Shown: positions 15,260 to 23,996, counted from the stretch's first letter. The stretch: 36,272 nt of DNA from Chloroflexaceae bacterium (GCA_028282325.1 JANQID010000100.1:1-36272); one strand, 5' to 3'. The notes: generated by a model from the sequence alone, not told the origin. Numbers and translations: made by a program.

Positions 15260-15697
15260 ATGCATCTGGAAAACATGCCTCTCTCATCAATCGAAGACGT
15301 AAGCCGTGAGGAGTTGAGCGAGGATCGCCTCAATACACTTCTTAATGGATATAGCCCCTTTGACGAGGTGCTGTATAGCAGTGGAGAACCCATAGCCCTT
15401 GATTTACCAGGCCCTCCTTACCGAATCATTGCTGGAAGGCATCGGATCTATCTCGCACGTCAGCGTGGCTACACATCTGTACCAGCCCAGTGTTTATGGG
15501 ATAAGCCGCAACCAGAGATATCTGATAGATCAAGCGCACCAATGATCCAGGACACAACATACGAAGACATCACCAGGGAAGGCAAGGATGCCTTTCGAAT
15601 GATTTTTCTTGTAGCCATTGGTATTATGGTTTCTGTATTTGTTTGTGGATTAATTGTCGTTTTTGCCGTTTTTGAGATCGGGTTTACGATCTATTAA
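15260..15697 (+). CDS. ParB-like domain with C-terminal membrane anchor
   Basis: A 145-aa protein. The N-terminal 90 residues match the ParB/sulfiredoxin-type nuclease fold: E-D-V-S-R-E-E-L-S-E, then the diagnostic Y-R-I-I-A-G-R-H-R-I-Y-L-A-R-Q-R-G-Y-T-S-V-P-A, in which G-R-H-R is the phosphate-binding loop. A transmembrane helix follows at about residues 113-138 near the C-terminus. Ribosome site AGAAGGA at 15244-15250; a GTG at 15257 is an alternative start. A membrane-tethered ParB-like domain is unusual: it may be a nuclease or CTPase-type switch at the membrane rather than a chromosome segregation factor. It is followed by a small membrane protein gene with its own ribosome site. Confidence 0.65.
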   Translation: MHLENMPLSSIEDVSREELSEDRLNTLLNGYSPFDEVLYSSGEPIALDLPGPPYRIIAGRHRIYLARQRGYTSVPAQCLWDKPQPEISDRSSAPMIQDTTYEDITREGKDAFRMIFLVAIGIMVSVFVCGLIVVFAVFEIGFTIY

Positions 15698-15740
15698 TTT
15701 ATCGTCGTACCGAGTCAATCAACCTACTTAGGAGGAAACA

Positions 15741-15986
15741 ATGGCAGGCAATCTCAGTCCAGAAGAGCGCGCACGCATCGCAGAGGAAGAGAAAATTCGG
15801 CTAGAAACACATATCAATACGGGCGCTCGTTTCCTGAAATGGGGCCTCAAGTGGTACCTGATCATTATTGCAGTAGTCGTGGTGCTTGGTGCTTGCAGTT
15901 GCTTTGCTTACTTTGGTATGCTTGGCAGCTTACTGTCACAATCTTCAACAGATGCGCTGCTTGCCTCTGTTAGCTTTTTACCGTGA
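15741..15986 (+). CDS. small single-pass membrane protein
   Basis: An 81-aa protein with the excellent ribosome site TAGGAGGAAACA directly before ATG 15741. The N-terminal 35 residues are charged and helical (S-P-E-E-R-A-R-I-A-E-E-E-K). A transmembrane segment lies at about residues 39-62 (Y-L-I-I-I-A-V-V-V-V-L-G-A-C). No family recognised. It follows the ParB-like gene by about 40 nt and is followed by a hairpin terminator, so it may end the small operon beginning at 14093. Confidence 0.6.
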   Translation: MAGNLSPEERARIAEEEKIRLETHINTGARFLKWGLKWYLIIIAVVVVLGACSCFAYFGMLGSLLSQSSTDALLASVSFLP

Positions 15987-16015
15987 CAAGCAGTGGATCG
16001 CATGTGCCAGCGATG

Positions 16016-16052
16016 CTCAGCAGTTGTTCGGTTTGACCGAGCAACTGCTGAG
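16016..16052 (+). terminator. hairpin terminator after small membrane protein gene
   Basis: CTCAGCAGTTGTTCGGT pairs with ACCGAGCAACTGCTGAG over 17 bp with one G-U pair and a TTG loop, 30 bases after the stop. The tail has no long T-run, so it is terminator-like. Confidence 0.6.
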
Positions 16053-16103
16053 TACAACTGTTGTTTCTAGATGTCTGGGTTACTACTTCATTAAAGAGGG
16101 GCG

Positions 16104-16868
16104 ATGATGTTAGGTCGACACATCCAACAGATCAATATTGCAACGCTCGTATGCATTGCCTTGACATCAGCTGCCTCCGCTCAAGGCAACTGGGAGCGTG
16201 GCAACATCGTCGGATTGCGTGCCGGGACGTGTATTCGTGAGGGACCCGGCCTGCAATATCGAGCCCATACCCAGGTTCCGGAAAACGACTGGCTGGTTAT
16301 GGTGATCGATGGCCCAAGTATTGTTGGGGATCGTGTCTGGTGGGATACGAGTCGGCGTGCTGCCGGAGATCCAAGTGGCGGAACAGGATGGGTAACCCAG
16401 GATCAGGCTGATACTGATTGCGGCACAGCTGGCGCACCAGCCCCGATCAGCCCGAACCCTCCTGCAGCGACCAGTGGAAATACCCCAAGCCTACCAGAAC
16501 CCGAGATTTCAGACACGACTTCTACGAACCTCAATTTCTTTGAGGTGCTACAAACCTGGTGGTATCAGCAGCCAGCCATGGTCAAATGGGCAATCGCTGT
16601 CATCTTTCTGTTGCTCATCCCGGTGCTGTGGCGTTTCATCGGCGGTGTGATCATCGAGGGCATTGTTGCAATGTTTCTGGCTCTGATCATCTGGATTGTA
16701 CTCGATCTAACCCGTCCATTCTGGCAGCAGTTATGGTTGAGCCTGGCCAATCCACTTTTTGGAAGTGACATCCCTGATCTCGCCTTGTTGCTCGGTGTGT
16801 TGCCAATTGTTTCCTGGGCTTTAATGGTCTTGAGGCGACTGATACTGACAAGACGCTATAGTCATTAA
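16104..16868 (+). CDS. SH3-domain protein with C-terminal membrane helices
   Basis: A 254-aa protein with an N-terminal signal peptide (residues about 1-28, ending S-A-A-S-A-Q). Residues about 30-110 match a bacterial SH3 (SH3b) domain: G-L-R-A-G-T-C-I-R-E-G-P-G-L-Q-Y and R-V-W-W-D ... G-T-G-W-V. A Pro-rich linker follows, then hydrophobic segments at about 165-182, 187-208 and 225-247. AGAGGGG precedes the ATG at 16104 (ATG 16107 also possible). SH3b domains generally bind cell-wall peptides or other proteins outside the membrane. Its stop lies 63 nt before the next likely start, so it may be co-transcribed with it. Confidence 0.7.
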   Translation: MMLGRHIQQINIATLVCIALTSAASAQGNWERGNIVGLRAGTCIREGPGLQYRAHTQVPENDWLVMVIDGPSIVGDRVWWDTSRRAAGDPSGGTGWVTQDQADTDCGTAGAPAPISPNPPAATSGNTPSLPEPEISDTTSTNLNFFEVLQTWWYQQPAMVKWAIAVIFLLLIPVLWRFIGGVIIEGIVAMFLALIIWIVLDLTRPFWQQLWLSLANPLFGSDIPDLALLLGVLPIVSWALMVLRRLILTRRYSH

Positions 16869-16931
16869 CCCGTGAGCATTGCAGTTCCGGCGCAAGAGAT
16901 GACCATGCGCTCACATCTAGAGGAGGCTCTG

Positions 16932-17906
16932 ATGAACTCACAGCCACGACCGCCATTCCATATCGCTTTCTGGCGTCTACTGCGCAGCTACATGCCCTCT
17001 TTCAAGGTCAGGCAATCGGCGTGGCTGCGGAGACTCTTGCCAACTCCCGGGAATGTGATTTTCACCCTCTTGCTGGTTGGTGGCCTGTTCTGGGCCGGCA
17101 CTGCCGGTGCGGTACCCCTGCTCCAGGGCGGTGAGTTGATCAGCACGATACCCTACCAGGGACGCTTGGCCGATGCCGACGGTGCGCCGCTCACCGGCAC
17201 CTACAGCATAGCCTTCCGGCTCTACAGCGCAGCTACAGGCGGCGCGCCGCTCTGGGAAGAGCAGTGGACCGGCTCCAACGGTGTCCAGGTATCGGACGGG
17301 TTGTTCAATGTTATGCTCGGAAGCTTAACACCCGTACCACAGAGCGTGATTACGGGTAATAGTAATCTCTGGCTGGGGGTCACAGTTGGCACCGATGACG
17401 AGATGACTCCACGTGTCCAGATTGGCACGCTACCCTTCGCCGTACAGGCGCTCACCGTACCAGATGGTGCCATTACGACTGAGAAACTGGACGACGGTAG
17501 CGTTACATCAGACAAATGGAACCCAACGAGCGGCATCATTCATTCTCCGGGCGATATCGCTCTACCCGCTGCTACCAATCAATTCATCGATCTGGCCAGC
17601 ACGCCTGTAACGATAAACCTTGAGAAACCAGCCATCCTTACAGCTTATCTGACTGCAGATATTGCAGTTGGCCCAAACACCACCGCTGCGGCAGTTCTCT
17701 GGGTAAATAACACGAGCGCGGGATCCGGCGCAATCCTCGGCTCCGATAGCAGCGGTGGCATTCGCGCAAGTGTCGCCCAGCAATACCGGCAAGTGCTTCC
17801 TGCTGGATCATATACGTTGCAGATCCGAGGAGTGCGCATCTCAGGATCTTCATCTGCCACCGTTATGGGGCATACCTATCTCACATATGTTGTGCAGAGC
17901 CAATAA
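16932..17906 (+). CDS. membrane-anchored YQGRL-type surface protein, intact paralogue
   Basis: A 324-aa protein starting at ATG 16932, directly after a consensus AGGAGG; the upstream in-frame start at 16872 is disfavoured, and the paralogue at 18090 begins with the same M-N-S-Q-P. An N-terminal membrane helix (about 43-63, T-L-L-L-V-G-G-L-F-W-A-G) is followed by the widespread bacterial domain I-P-Y-Q-G-R-L-A-D-A-D-G-A-P-L-T-G-T-Y, F-R-L-Y, W-E-E-Q-W, D-G-L-F-N-V-x-L-G, G-V-T-V-G-T-D-D-E-M-x-P-R and P-F-A-V-Q-A. A Gly/Asp-rich linker leads to a C-terminal beta-sandwich ending T-Y-L-T-Y-V-V. Function unknown; found in surface or fibre-like proteins. Confidence 0.7.
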   Translation: MNSQPRPPFHIAFWRLLRSYMPSFKVRQSAWLRRLLPTPGNVIFTLLLVGGLFWAGTAGAVPLLQGGELISTIPYQGRLADADGAPLTGTYSIAFRLYSAATGGAPLWEEQWTGSNGVQVSDGLFNVMLGSLTPVPQSVITGNSNLWLGVTVGTDDEMTPRVQIGTLPFAVQALTVPDGAITTEKLDDGSVTSDKWNPTSGIIHSPGDIALPAATNQFIDLASTPVTINLEKPAILTAYLTADIAVGPNTTAAAVLWVNNTSAGSGAILGSDSSGGIRASVAQQYRQVLPAGSYTLQIRGVRISGSSSATVMGHTYLTYVVQSQ

Positions 17907-17936
17907 GTAGTTCGTAAAGTAAGTTTTCCAGTAGAA

Positions 17937-18030
17937 GTACGGGCTTCGACAAGCTCAGCCCGCGCCATCCGTACCCTGAGCTGGTTCCTGAGCTTGCCGA
18001 AGGAGCGAAGGGTCTTGAGAGGATGTCAGT
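17937..18030. repeat. remnant of dispersed repeat
   Basis: The stretch contains CTTCGACAAGCTCAGCCCG and CCTGAGCTTGCCGAAGGAG, inverted and diverged versions of the core segment of the element described at 5147. Neither terminal repeat is seen. It lies between the two paralogous genes. Confidence 0.45.
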
Positions 18031-18089
18031 TACCGAACTTGCTGGATGCACCGCTTTGCACTCCATGCTTCAAGCCTGAGGAGTAGATT

Positions 18090-18877
18090 ATGAACTCACA
18101 ACCACACCCACCATTCTACATCGCGATCTGGCGTCGATTGTGCGACTATCTGGCTACACACAAGGCCGGGCGAGCAGCATGGTTGCGAGCGTTCTTGCCA
18201 ACCCCGGGAAATGCGCTGTTCACGCTCATGCTTGTCGGTGGGTTGTTCTGGGCCAGCAGCGTCGGCGCCGTACCGCTGCTCCAGGGAGGCAGTACCATCA
18301 ACACGATTCCCTACCAGGGGCGGCTTGCCAACGCCGAAGGAACACCCCTGACTGGCATGTATCCGATGGCTTTTCGGCTCTACAGCAACTCCACAGGCGG
18401 CGCGCCACTATGGGAAGAGCAATGGACTGGCTCGAATAGTGTTCAAGTATCGGACGGGTTGTTCAACGTGATGCTCGGAAGCTTAACACCCGTGCCGCAG
18501 AACGTGATTACCGGCAATAGCAACCTCTGGCTTGGGGTCACGGTCGGCACCGATGATGAGATGGCGCCGCGCATCCAGATCGGCACCCTGCCCTTCGCGG
18601 TGCAGGCACTGACTGTACCCGATGGGGCGATCACGATTGAGAAGATTGCTGATGGCAGTGTTACAACGGAGAAATTAACGGAAGGGGTGGAGGGATCACC
18701 ATTACCTTCCCACAAGTATTCAACCGGACTCCAATAGTTGTCATCACCCAACATGAAACAGTTAATAACCCTGCGAACTACGTGACCACAAGGGTCACCA
18801 ATACGAGCTTTCAGGTCGCCAAAGTCACAAACTGTTCAACTAAAGGTAACGTGGATTGGATCGCGATTGGCAATTAG
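18090..18877 (+). pseudogene. frameshifted paralogue of the YQGRL protein with H-type-lectin-like tail
   Basis: ATG 18090 follows TGAGGAG. The first 190 residues closely match the 16932 product from M-N-S-Q-P to P-F-A-V-Q-A-L-T-V-P-D-G-A-I-T. The frame then ends prematurely at 18737. From about base 18692 another frame continues without stop to 18877 and reads G-G-I-T-I-T-F-P-Q-V-F-N-R-T-P-I-V-V-I-T and later F-Q-V-A-K-V-T, ending W-I-A-I-G-N. This pattern (T-F-P-x-x-F ... P-x-V ... W-x-A-I-G) is that of an H-type-lectin-like domain. A one-base deletion near 18685-18692 explains the break, so the ancestral protein was an anchored YQGRL protein with a lectin-like tip. A sequencing error or a programmed shift at the G-rich site (GGGGTGGAGGG) cannot be excluded. 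Confidence 0.65.
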
Positions 18878-18900
18878 CAAGGTTGGCTCTCTAGCAACTC

Positions 18901-19039
18901 TACCAACCGATAGTGGAGATACTGCATGGTGTCATTCTGAGCGCAGCGAAGAATCCCGGCTGCCGCTACGCCCGAGACCCTTCATTCCGCCTGCGGCTCC
19001 ATTCAGGGTGACATGCGGCATTTGTATTATTGCTTAGTA
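18901..19039 (-). repeat. dispersed inverted-terminal-repeat element, copy C, reverse orientation
   Basis: Begins TACCAACCGAT and ends ATTGCTTAGTA (one and two mismatches to the other copies). Internal segments GTGTCATTCTGAGCGCAGCG and GAGACCCTTC ... CAGGGTGACATGC are reverse complements of those in the copies at 5147 and 26308. It lies between the broken paralogue and the C39/Ig gene. Confidence 0.65.
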
Positions 19040-19167
19040 TCGTCCGCCAATACTTGGCGTGTGGTGCTATCTTGCGCCACACGCCCCGGGAATACGCACC
19101 ACGGCCATGCAAACGAGCCTGGTTGTGCGCAGGTGGCAATCCTCGTCAATCCACGAAAGGCAATGAG

Positions 19168-22100
19168 ATGATCAGAAGCTTCGTTTCACATCGTATCGTT
19201 GCAATCCTTCTGTTTGCACTGATCGCAGCCTCGATGCTGTTCCTCATGCCACTCGTTGATGCCTCGGGAATCGCTGCCAGCGATGCTGATGCGCAGGAGG
19301 TTCGTGCTGACGAGGATTATTTGATACCGCCTATTGATGTTGCACAAGCGTCGGAGTTAGATTCAGAGAGTATTGCGAGGATATCGGTTTCGCCCTTTTA
19401 CCAAGGCAATTATTCTGATGATTTAGGTCTAGGAAATTGCCAGAATACTATTGCATCACATGGTTGCACCATAACCTCTTTAGCAATGGTTTTTAACTAC
19501 CACCAGCCTGGCTTCACAGATCCTCCCCGGCTTAACAGTTGTAAGCAAAACCTGGGATTTTTTGACGGTTGTTACGCCCAATTGGATCGATTATGGGGTC
19601 CATGTACGCCCGATGGTGTTTCGGTTGATGGATCAAACATATGGGGGTCATTCTCTTGGGATAGGATTGACTCTGATCTTCGGAATAGATTGCCAGTTGT
19701 GGTTGGTATTGACGGTCGTCCTGGCGCTAGCGAACATTGGGTGGTACTTGTTGGAAAGAATAGAGATGGGACATATATTACTCGAGATCCGTCCCCAGGA
19801 TCTTACTACCATCCTGAAGACAGGCTTCCAGCATGGAGGATTAATGCGGCTATTCATATTGACGGCCCGCGAGGCGGCGGCGGTGGAAGCCAACCGGTTC
19901 CAACGGCTAAACCTGGCCAGCCTGAACCAACACCCAATCCAGTACCCCCAACACCAGTACCCATACAGCGCTGCGATCCGCCATCAACGAACGAGCCGAC
20001 GCCCCGCTCGTATCACAGCAACGCCAATGTGACGTTTCGATGGGGCTCGGTTAATTGTGTTGGAAGCAATCACGGGGGCAACTATCGGATCCAGGTGTTC
20101 AAGGATGGGGGCCAGCGCATTGTTGATCGCATGGTGAATGGCAACAGCACAACGATTGCTATTCCCAGCGAGTTCCATAACCAGTTGCTCTATTGGCGAG
20201 TCGCTGCTGAGGCGTCCGGTCGCAGGTGGAGCGGGAATATCCCATTCTATGTCACCCCCAATCAGCAGCCGCGCTTCTCGCTCATCCAGGTCAATGAACA
20301 GACTGTTTCAAGCAATGGCCAGACGATCGTGCTAAACACAGCTACAGTAACCCTCTCGGGTGTCGCCAACGATCCTGATGGGCAGGTATCCTATGTGGAA
20401 CTGGAGTGCGCAGGTGATACCTGCAATCGACGGGGCATACGAGCCTCCGGCACAGAGAATTGGAGCAGTACGTTCTCTGGCCTCGAAGGCCGGCATACGA
20501 TCGGGCTCTATGTCTACGACAATACCACCGCTGGTGGGAGACGTGGTCGTAGTGACCGTCGCACTGTTGTGGTACTGGTCGATACTGCCCCACCGACAAC
20601 AGACGTCACCGTCGATGGAGCGCAGAACTGGCCTGACTGGTTCCAGAAGCCGGTTGAGGTTGTTATCCATGCTGACGATCGACCAACCCGCAGTGCATTG
20701 GCAGGTGTCCAGAACATTCGCTACCGTGTGATCGAGAACGGCTCGGCCGGCCCGTGGCGCACGATTACCGGTAGTCGTGCATCATTCGTGTTGAACAACG
20801 ATGCCCGCTATGTCGTTGAGTATTACGCAGTTGATAATGCCGGGAATGCAAATGGAAGTAACCAGAGTCCCAGGACGTTGACGGTTGGTATCGACCGCCA
20901 GGGGCCGGAGTTGCCTGCAACCGCACAGGAAACAAACGGCGTGACGAACGGCCAGTGGCAGCGTGATTCGCAGACCCCCTTGTTCACATGGAATACGGCA
21001 ACGGATGCACTGTCGGGTGTAGCCGGTTATCAGGTCTACTTCGGGAAAAACCCGAACGGAACCAACCATGAGTATCTTCCGGCTGCGCGGCGTAGCTGGC
21101 CGCCACGCGAGGTAACGGTTGGGACGGCGACCTACTACCTGCGGCTACGTGCGCGTGACAATGCCGGTAATTGGAGTGGATGGCAGACTCTGTTTGTCTA
21201 TCGTTACGACGGTACACCCCCGGCAAACCCTACTGGCCTCCAGCATCGTGATGGGATTGTGAGCAATGTCTGGCAGAATACGACCGCCGAGTTGAGCGTC
21301 GTCTGGCCAGCCGTGGTGGATAAGGGCTCCGGTATTCGTGGACAATACGTCTACTGGGGCACGGACGAGGCCGGAACCGGCACGGCCTTTGTGACCAACA
21401 ACCAGTACACTGCCGCCGAAGCCCTTTGCGACCGAAATGCGGCATGCACTGGCTATGTGCGGCTCCTTAGTGAGGACAACGTCGGGAATCGTGCAGATGA
21501 ATCGACGACCAGTTTCATTCTGCGCTATGACGGCGTGCCTCCGACCGTTGATTTCACGATCAATGCAGGTGCCAGTGAAACTAACCAGAGCCGGGTTACG
21601 CTGGCGCTGGAAGCAGCCGATGTCGGCAGTGGTGTCCGCGCCATGCGCTTCTCGTATGACGGAGTGCGCTGGACTGATTGGGAGGCCTATCAAAACCAGC
21701 GGATCGTTCCTATTCCGAGTGTCAGTGGGATTGCCTGGCCAATCTACGTGCAGGTGCAGGATGAAGTCGGGTTGATATCGGAGGCTGTCGATCATTCGAT
21801 TGTGCTGGATGTAAACCCCGATCAGCCTCAATCGGCAAGCTTTCGCCTGTTTGATCACACTCTCAGCGCCGGAAGTGCTGCATTCAATTCAGCAAGCTTT
21901 CGTTCACGCGCAACTGTTGGTCAGGCGACCGACGGCACACCGGCAACAAGCAACCGGTTCATGCTGGGGAGTGGGTTCGAGCCTGCCAGCCAGGCCCTGC
22001 CACTCGAAATACCTGGACGCGACTCATATATGTTGTTGAATGCTGTCTTTGCGTCTGGATCGGACGCAACTGCTATGGACTCGGCAGCATACAACATGAC

Positions 22101-23484
22101 CGGTATTGTCGGTGAACTCGGCGTGCCAAATAACGAGGTCGATCTCGCAAGCGCCGCATTCATCCACCGTCCCGGCTTTCTAGCCTGGTTCCCGCGGCCG
22201 CTCCCGGATGCTGAAGCACCGCCTGAGGAAGATTCGCCATCCGCCTGTGAGGAACCCCAGATCCGGATCAATGCTGATGCAGCCTACACAACAACTCCGA
22301 TTGTCCAGCTCGACATTTGCGCACCACGAGCAGTTGCCATGGCCGTCAGCAACACATCGGATCTTAGTGCAGCCATATGGGAGCCGTATGCCGAGCAGAA
22401 GAGCTGGTCGCTTGGAGTGGTAGATCAGCAAGTGTTGCCGCGTTTCGTCTACATTGCGTTCCAGGATGCAGATGGGAACATCCTTAACACATACGCTGAC
22501 GACATCATCTATGATCCGACTGCGCCGGAGGTTGAGGTGTTGGTAGGCGATAGTGTTGCACAGAACGAAGCTCTTGCGCGAAGCTCTGGTGTCTGGGCCC
22601 AACAGGCATTGCTGCAAACGATCACGCCACAGGCTACCGCTGATGACGGCCAGATCACTCTGTACCTGAATGCCTTTGACGATAACAGCGGGATCGAAGC
22701 AGTGCAATTGAGTGCCACCGCCGATTTCTCCAACGCCACCTGGAAGGCTTATGAGGCAGAACAGGGTTGGATTCCGGTGGAGGCAGACGGACTCCAGCAG
22801 GTGTTTGTGCGCCTACGCGATGAGGCGGGCAATATCTCTGAGGCAGTTACCGCCAGTTACATCGTCGATACGGAAGGGCCTGAAGGTGGGGTGACCGTCG
22901 AACCGGAAGTTATCGGTGCAGATGCCTCGTTCGTAACGCTGCGTCTCACCAGTGCAGATAACCTGGGTACGCCGAGCGCGATGCGATTGAGTACCGCATC
23001 CGACATGAGTGGTAGTTCGTGGCAACCGTTTGTATCAACAGTGCTCTGGCCAGTTGTGATCGGGGATCGCACGTGGGAGACAATCTTTGTCCAGTTCCGT
23101 GATAGCAACGGGAACGAGTCGCAGATATACGATGCCACATACGCTGTTGATCGCTTTGCGCCAGTGATCGTCTTCAGTGAGGTTGCGGAGAGTGACAGTG
23201 CGACACGGTCAGTGCAAATCGTTGGTTACGATGGCCTTGGCTCTAGCCCAACAACGATGTATCTCAGCAATGATCCGCTGATGGAAAATGCAGAAGTACA
23301 ACCTTACAGCGAGCAGTTCGATTGGAGCTTCACCGAAAGTGGAGTACTCTGGATTCAGCTCGAGGATGCCATGGGGAACAAGAGTGATCCGCAAGGAGTA
23401 TTCACCTGGGCGGTAGAAGATGATCCAGTTGATCCGGGCCGGTTACAACAACGGCGTCTATACATGCCGCTCGTTATGCGCTGA
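19168..23484 (+). CDS. secreted C39-like protease with Ig-like repeats
   Basis: A 1438-aa protein. ATG 19168 follows GAAAGG and opens a signal peptide (about residues 1-32, I-L-L-F-A-L-I-A-A-S-M-L-F-L). Residues about 75-235 resemble a C39-family papain-like peptidase (Peptidase_C39_2): N-C-Q-N-T-I-A-S-H-G-C-T-I-T-S-L-A-M-V with the likely catalytic Cys, later E-H-W-V-V-L-V-G with the His and T-R-D-P with the Asp. A Gly then Pro-rich linker (P-V-P-T ... P-T-P-V-P) leads to at least eight Ig/fibronectin-like domains marked by D-T-A-P-P, D-G-T-P-P and D-N-A-G-N motifs. The last residues are R-R-L-Y-M-P-L-V-M-R, a C-terminal tag I associate with secreted Chloroflexota proteins. Substrate unknown; the repeats suggest a surface-bound or extended enzyme. 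Confidence 0.8.
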   Translation: MIRSFVSHRIVAILLFALIAASMLFLMPLVDASGIAASDADAQEVRADEDYLIPPIDVAQASELDSESIARISVSPFYQGNYSDDLGLGNCQNTIASHGCTITSLAMVFNYHQPGFTDPPRLNSCKQNLGFFDGCYAQLDRLWGPCTPDGVSVDGSNIWGSFSWDRIDSDLRNRLPVVVGIDGRPGASEHWVVLVGKNRDGTYITRDPSPGSYYHPEDRLPAWRINAAIHIDGPRGGGGGSQPVPTAKPGQPEPTPNPVPPTPVPIQRCDPPSTNEPTPRSYHSNANVTFRWGSVNCVGSNHGGNYRIQVFKDGGQRIVDRMVNGNSTTIAIPSEFHNQLLYWRVAAEASGRRWSGNIPFYVTPNQQPRFSLIQVNEQTVSSNGQTIVLNTATVTLSGVANDPDGQVSYVELECAGDTCNRRGIRASGTENWSSTFSGLEGRHTIGLYVYDNTTAGGRRGRSDRRTVVVLVDTAPPTTDVTVDGAQNWPDWFQKPVEVVIHADDRPTRSALAGVQNIRYRVIENGSAGPWRTITGSRASFVLNNDARYVVEYYAVDNAGNANGSNQSPRTLTVGIDRQGPELPATAQETNGVTNGQWQRDSQTPLFTWNTATDALSGVAGYQVYFGKNPNGTNHEYLPAARRSWPPREVTVGTATYYLRLRARDNAGNWSGWQTLFVYRYDGTPPANPTGLQHRDGIVSNVWQNTTAELSVVWPAVVDKGSGIRGQYVYWGTDEAGTGTAFVTNNQYTAAEALCDRNAACTGYVRLLSEDNVGNRADESTTSFILRYDGVPPTVDFTINAGASETNQSRVTLALEAADVGSGVRAMRFSYDGVRWTDWEAYQNQRIVPIPSVSGIAWPIYVQVQDEVGLISEAVDHSIVLDVNPDQPQSASFRLFDHTLSAGSAAFNSASFRSRATVGQATDGTPATSNRFMLGSGFEPASQALPLEIPGRDSYMLLNAVFASGSDATAMDSAAYNMTGIVGELGVPNNEVDLASAAFIHRPGFLAWFPRPLPDAEAPPEEDSPSACEEPQIRINADAAYTTTPIVQLDICAPRAVAMAVSNTSDLSAAIWEPYAEQKSWSLGVVDQQVLPRFVYIAFQDADGNILNTYADDIIYDPTAPEVEVLVGDSVAQNEALARSSGVWAQQALLQTITPQATADDGQITLYLNAFDDNSGIEAVQLSATADFSNATWKAYEAEQGWIPVEADGLQQVFVRLRDEAGNISEAVTASYIVDTEGPEGGVTVEPEVIGADASFVTLRLTSADNLGTPSAMRLSTASDMSGSSWQPFVSTVLWPVVIGDRTWETIFVQFRDSNGNESQIYDATYAVDRFAPVIVFSEVAESDSATRSVQIVGYDGLGSSPTTMYLSNDPLMENAEVQPYSEQFDWSFTESGVLWIQLEDAMGNKSDPQGVFTWAVEDDPVDPGRLQQRRLYMPLVMR

Positions 23485-23631
23485 ACGCGAAATATCAAAT
23501 CCTATAGGAGGGTTAGGAGCCATCATTGTGCCCCATGTACCGATGGGCGTCAACTAGCAATCACGGTAACCTATCTAGCGTCGCAATAGGGTATTACAAC
23601 TCAGAGTCCTACATTTTGGGTGAAAGCTTTA

Positions 23632-23671
23632 TTAGTAATCTTACTAGTAAGGGCTTCGGTAATACTATTAC
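23632..23671. promoter_or_regulatory. palindrome pair upstream of RiPP precursor
   Basis: Two short perfect palindromes, CTTACTAGTAAG (23640-23651) and GTAATACTATTAC (23659-23671), lie immediately before the ribosome site of the precursor gene. The first overlaps a larger inverted repeat TTAGTAA...TTACTA. Binding by a dimeric regulator or an mRNA structure controlling translation is possible. No regulator gene is adjacent. Confidence 0.35.
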
Positions 23672-23686
23672 TGAGGAGGTATAAGA

Positions 23687-23908
23687 ATGCGCCTACAACC
23701 AGTAGCCAAGGTTAAACCGTTCGTGCTGGAGGCTATGTCTCGCCGGGAAATCAAGCTCATCGGTTACAATTTCCCAGGTGGCCCTGCAGAGTACGATCCT
23801 TCGACACAAGTAGCAAGTGGGCCCCGTGGGTTCTCAATGTGCCCCAGCAGTGCTTCAACAAGTACAGCAATTTTCGATCACGATAAGGACACCAAGAAAG
23901 ACGACTAA
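23687..23908 (+). CDS. graspetide-type RiPP precursor peptide
   Basis: A 73-aa peptide behind a strong GGAGG ribosome site (ACTGAGGAGGTATAAGA). The N-terminal leader has K-P-F-V-L-E-A-M at residues 10-17, reminiscent of the P-F-F-A-R-F-L leader helix of microviridins. Y-D-P-S-T-Q-V-A at 36-43 matches the D-P-x-T-Q motif I recall from ATP-grasp-target RiPP precursors (SAV_5884-type). The C-terminal part S-T-S-T-A-I-F-D-H-D-K-D-T-K-K-D-D (57-73) is rich in Ser/Thr, Lys and Asp, the residue types joined by ester and amide links in graspetides. A G-G pair (31-32) could mark a processing site. The next gene is an ATP-grasp ligase. Recognition is by eye; the exact class is inference. Confidence 0.7.
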   Translation: MRLQPVAKVKPFVLEAMSRREIKLIGYNFPGGPAEYDPSTQVASGPRGFSMCPSSASTSTAIFDHDKDTKKDD

Positions 23909-23919
23909 CTGGAAATCAA

Positions 23920-23970
23920 GAACAAGCTTCTGGCTGTTTCTCTAATTGGAGAACAACCAGGAGCTTGTTC
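23920..23970 (+). terminator. strong hairpin between RiPP precursor and maturase genes
   Basis: A nearly perfect 22-23-bp stem (starting GAACAAGCTTCTGG, ending GGAGCTTGTTC) around a TAATT loop, 11 bases after the precursor stop. No long T-run follows, so partial termination or mRNA stabilisation is more likely than a full stop; it would keep precursor mRNA in excess over maturase mRNA. Confidence 0.6.
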
Positions 23971-23996
23971 GCTCTTTGCAGAAAGGCATGGCTGCT

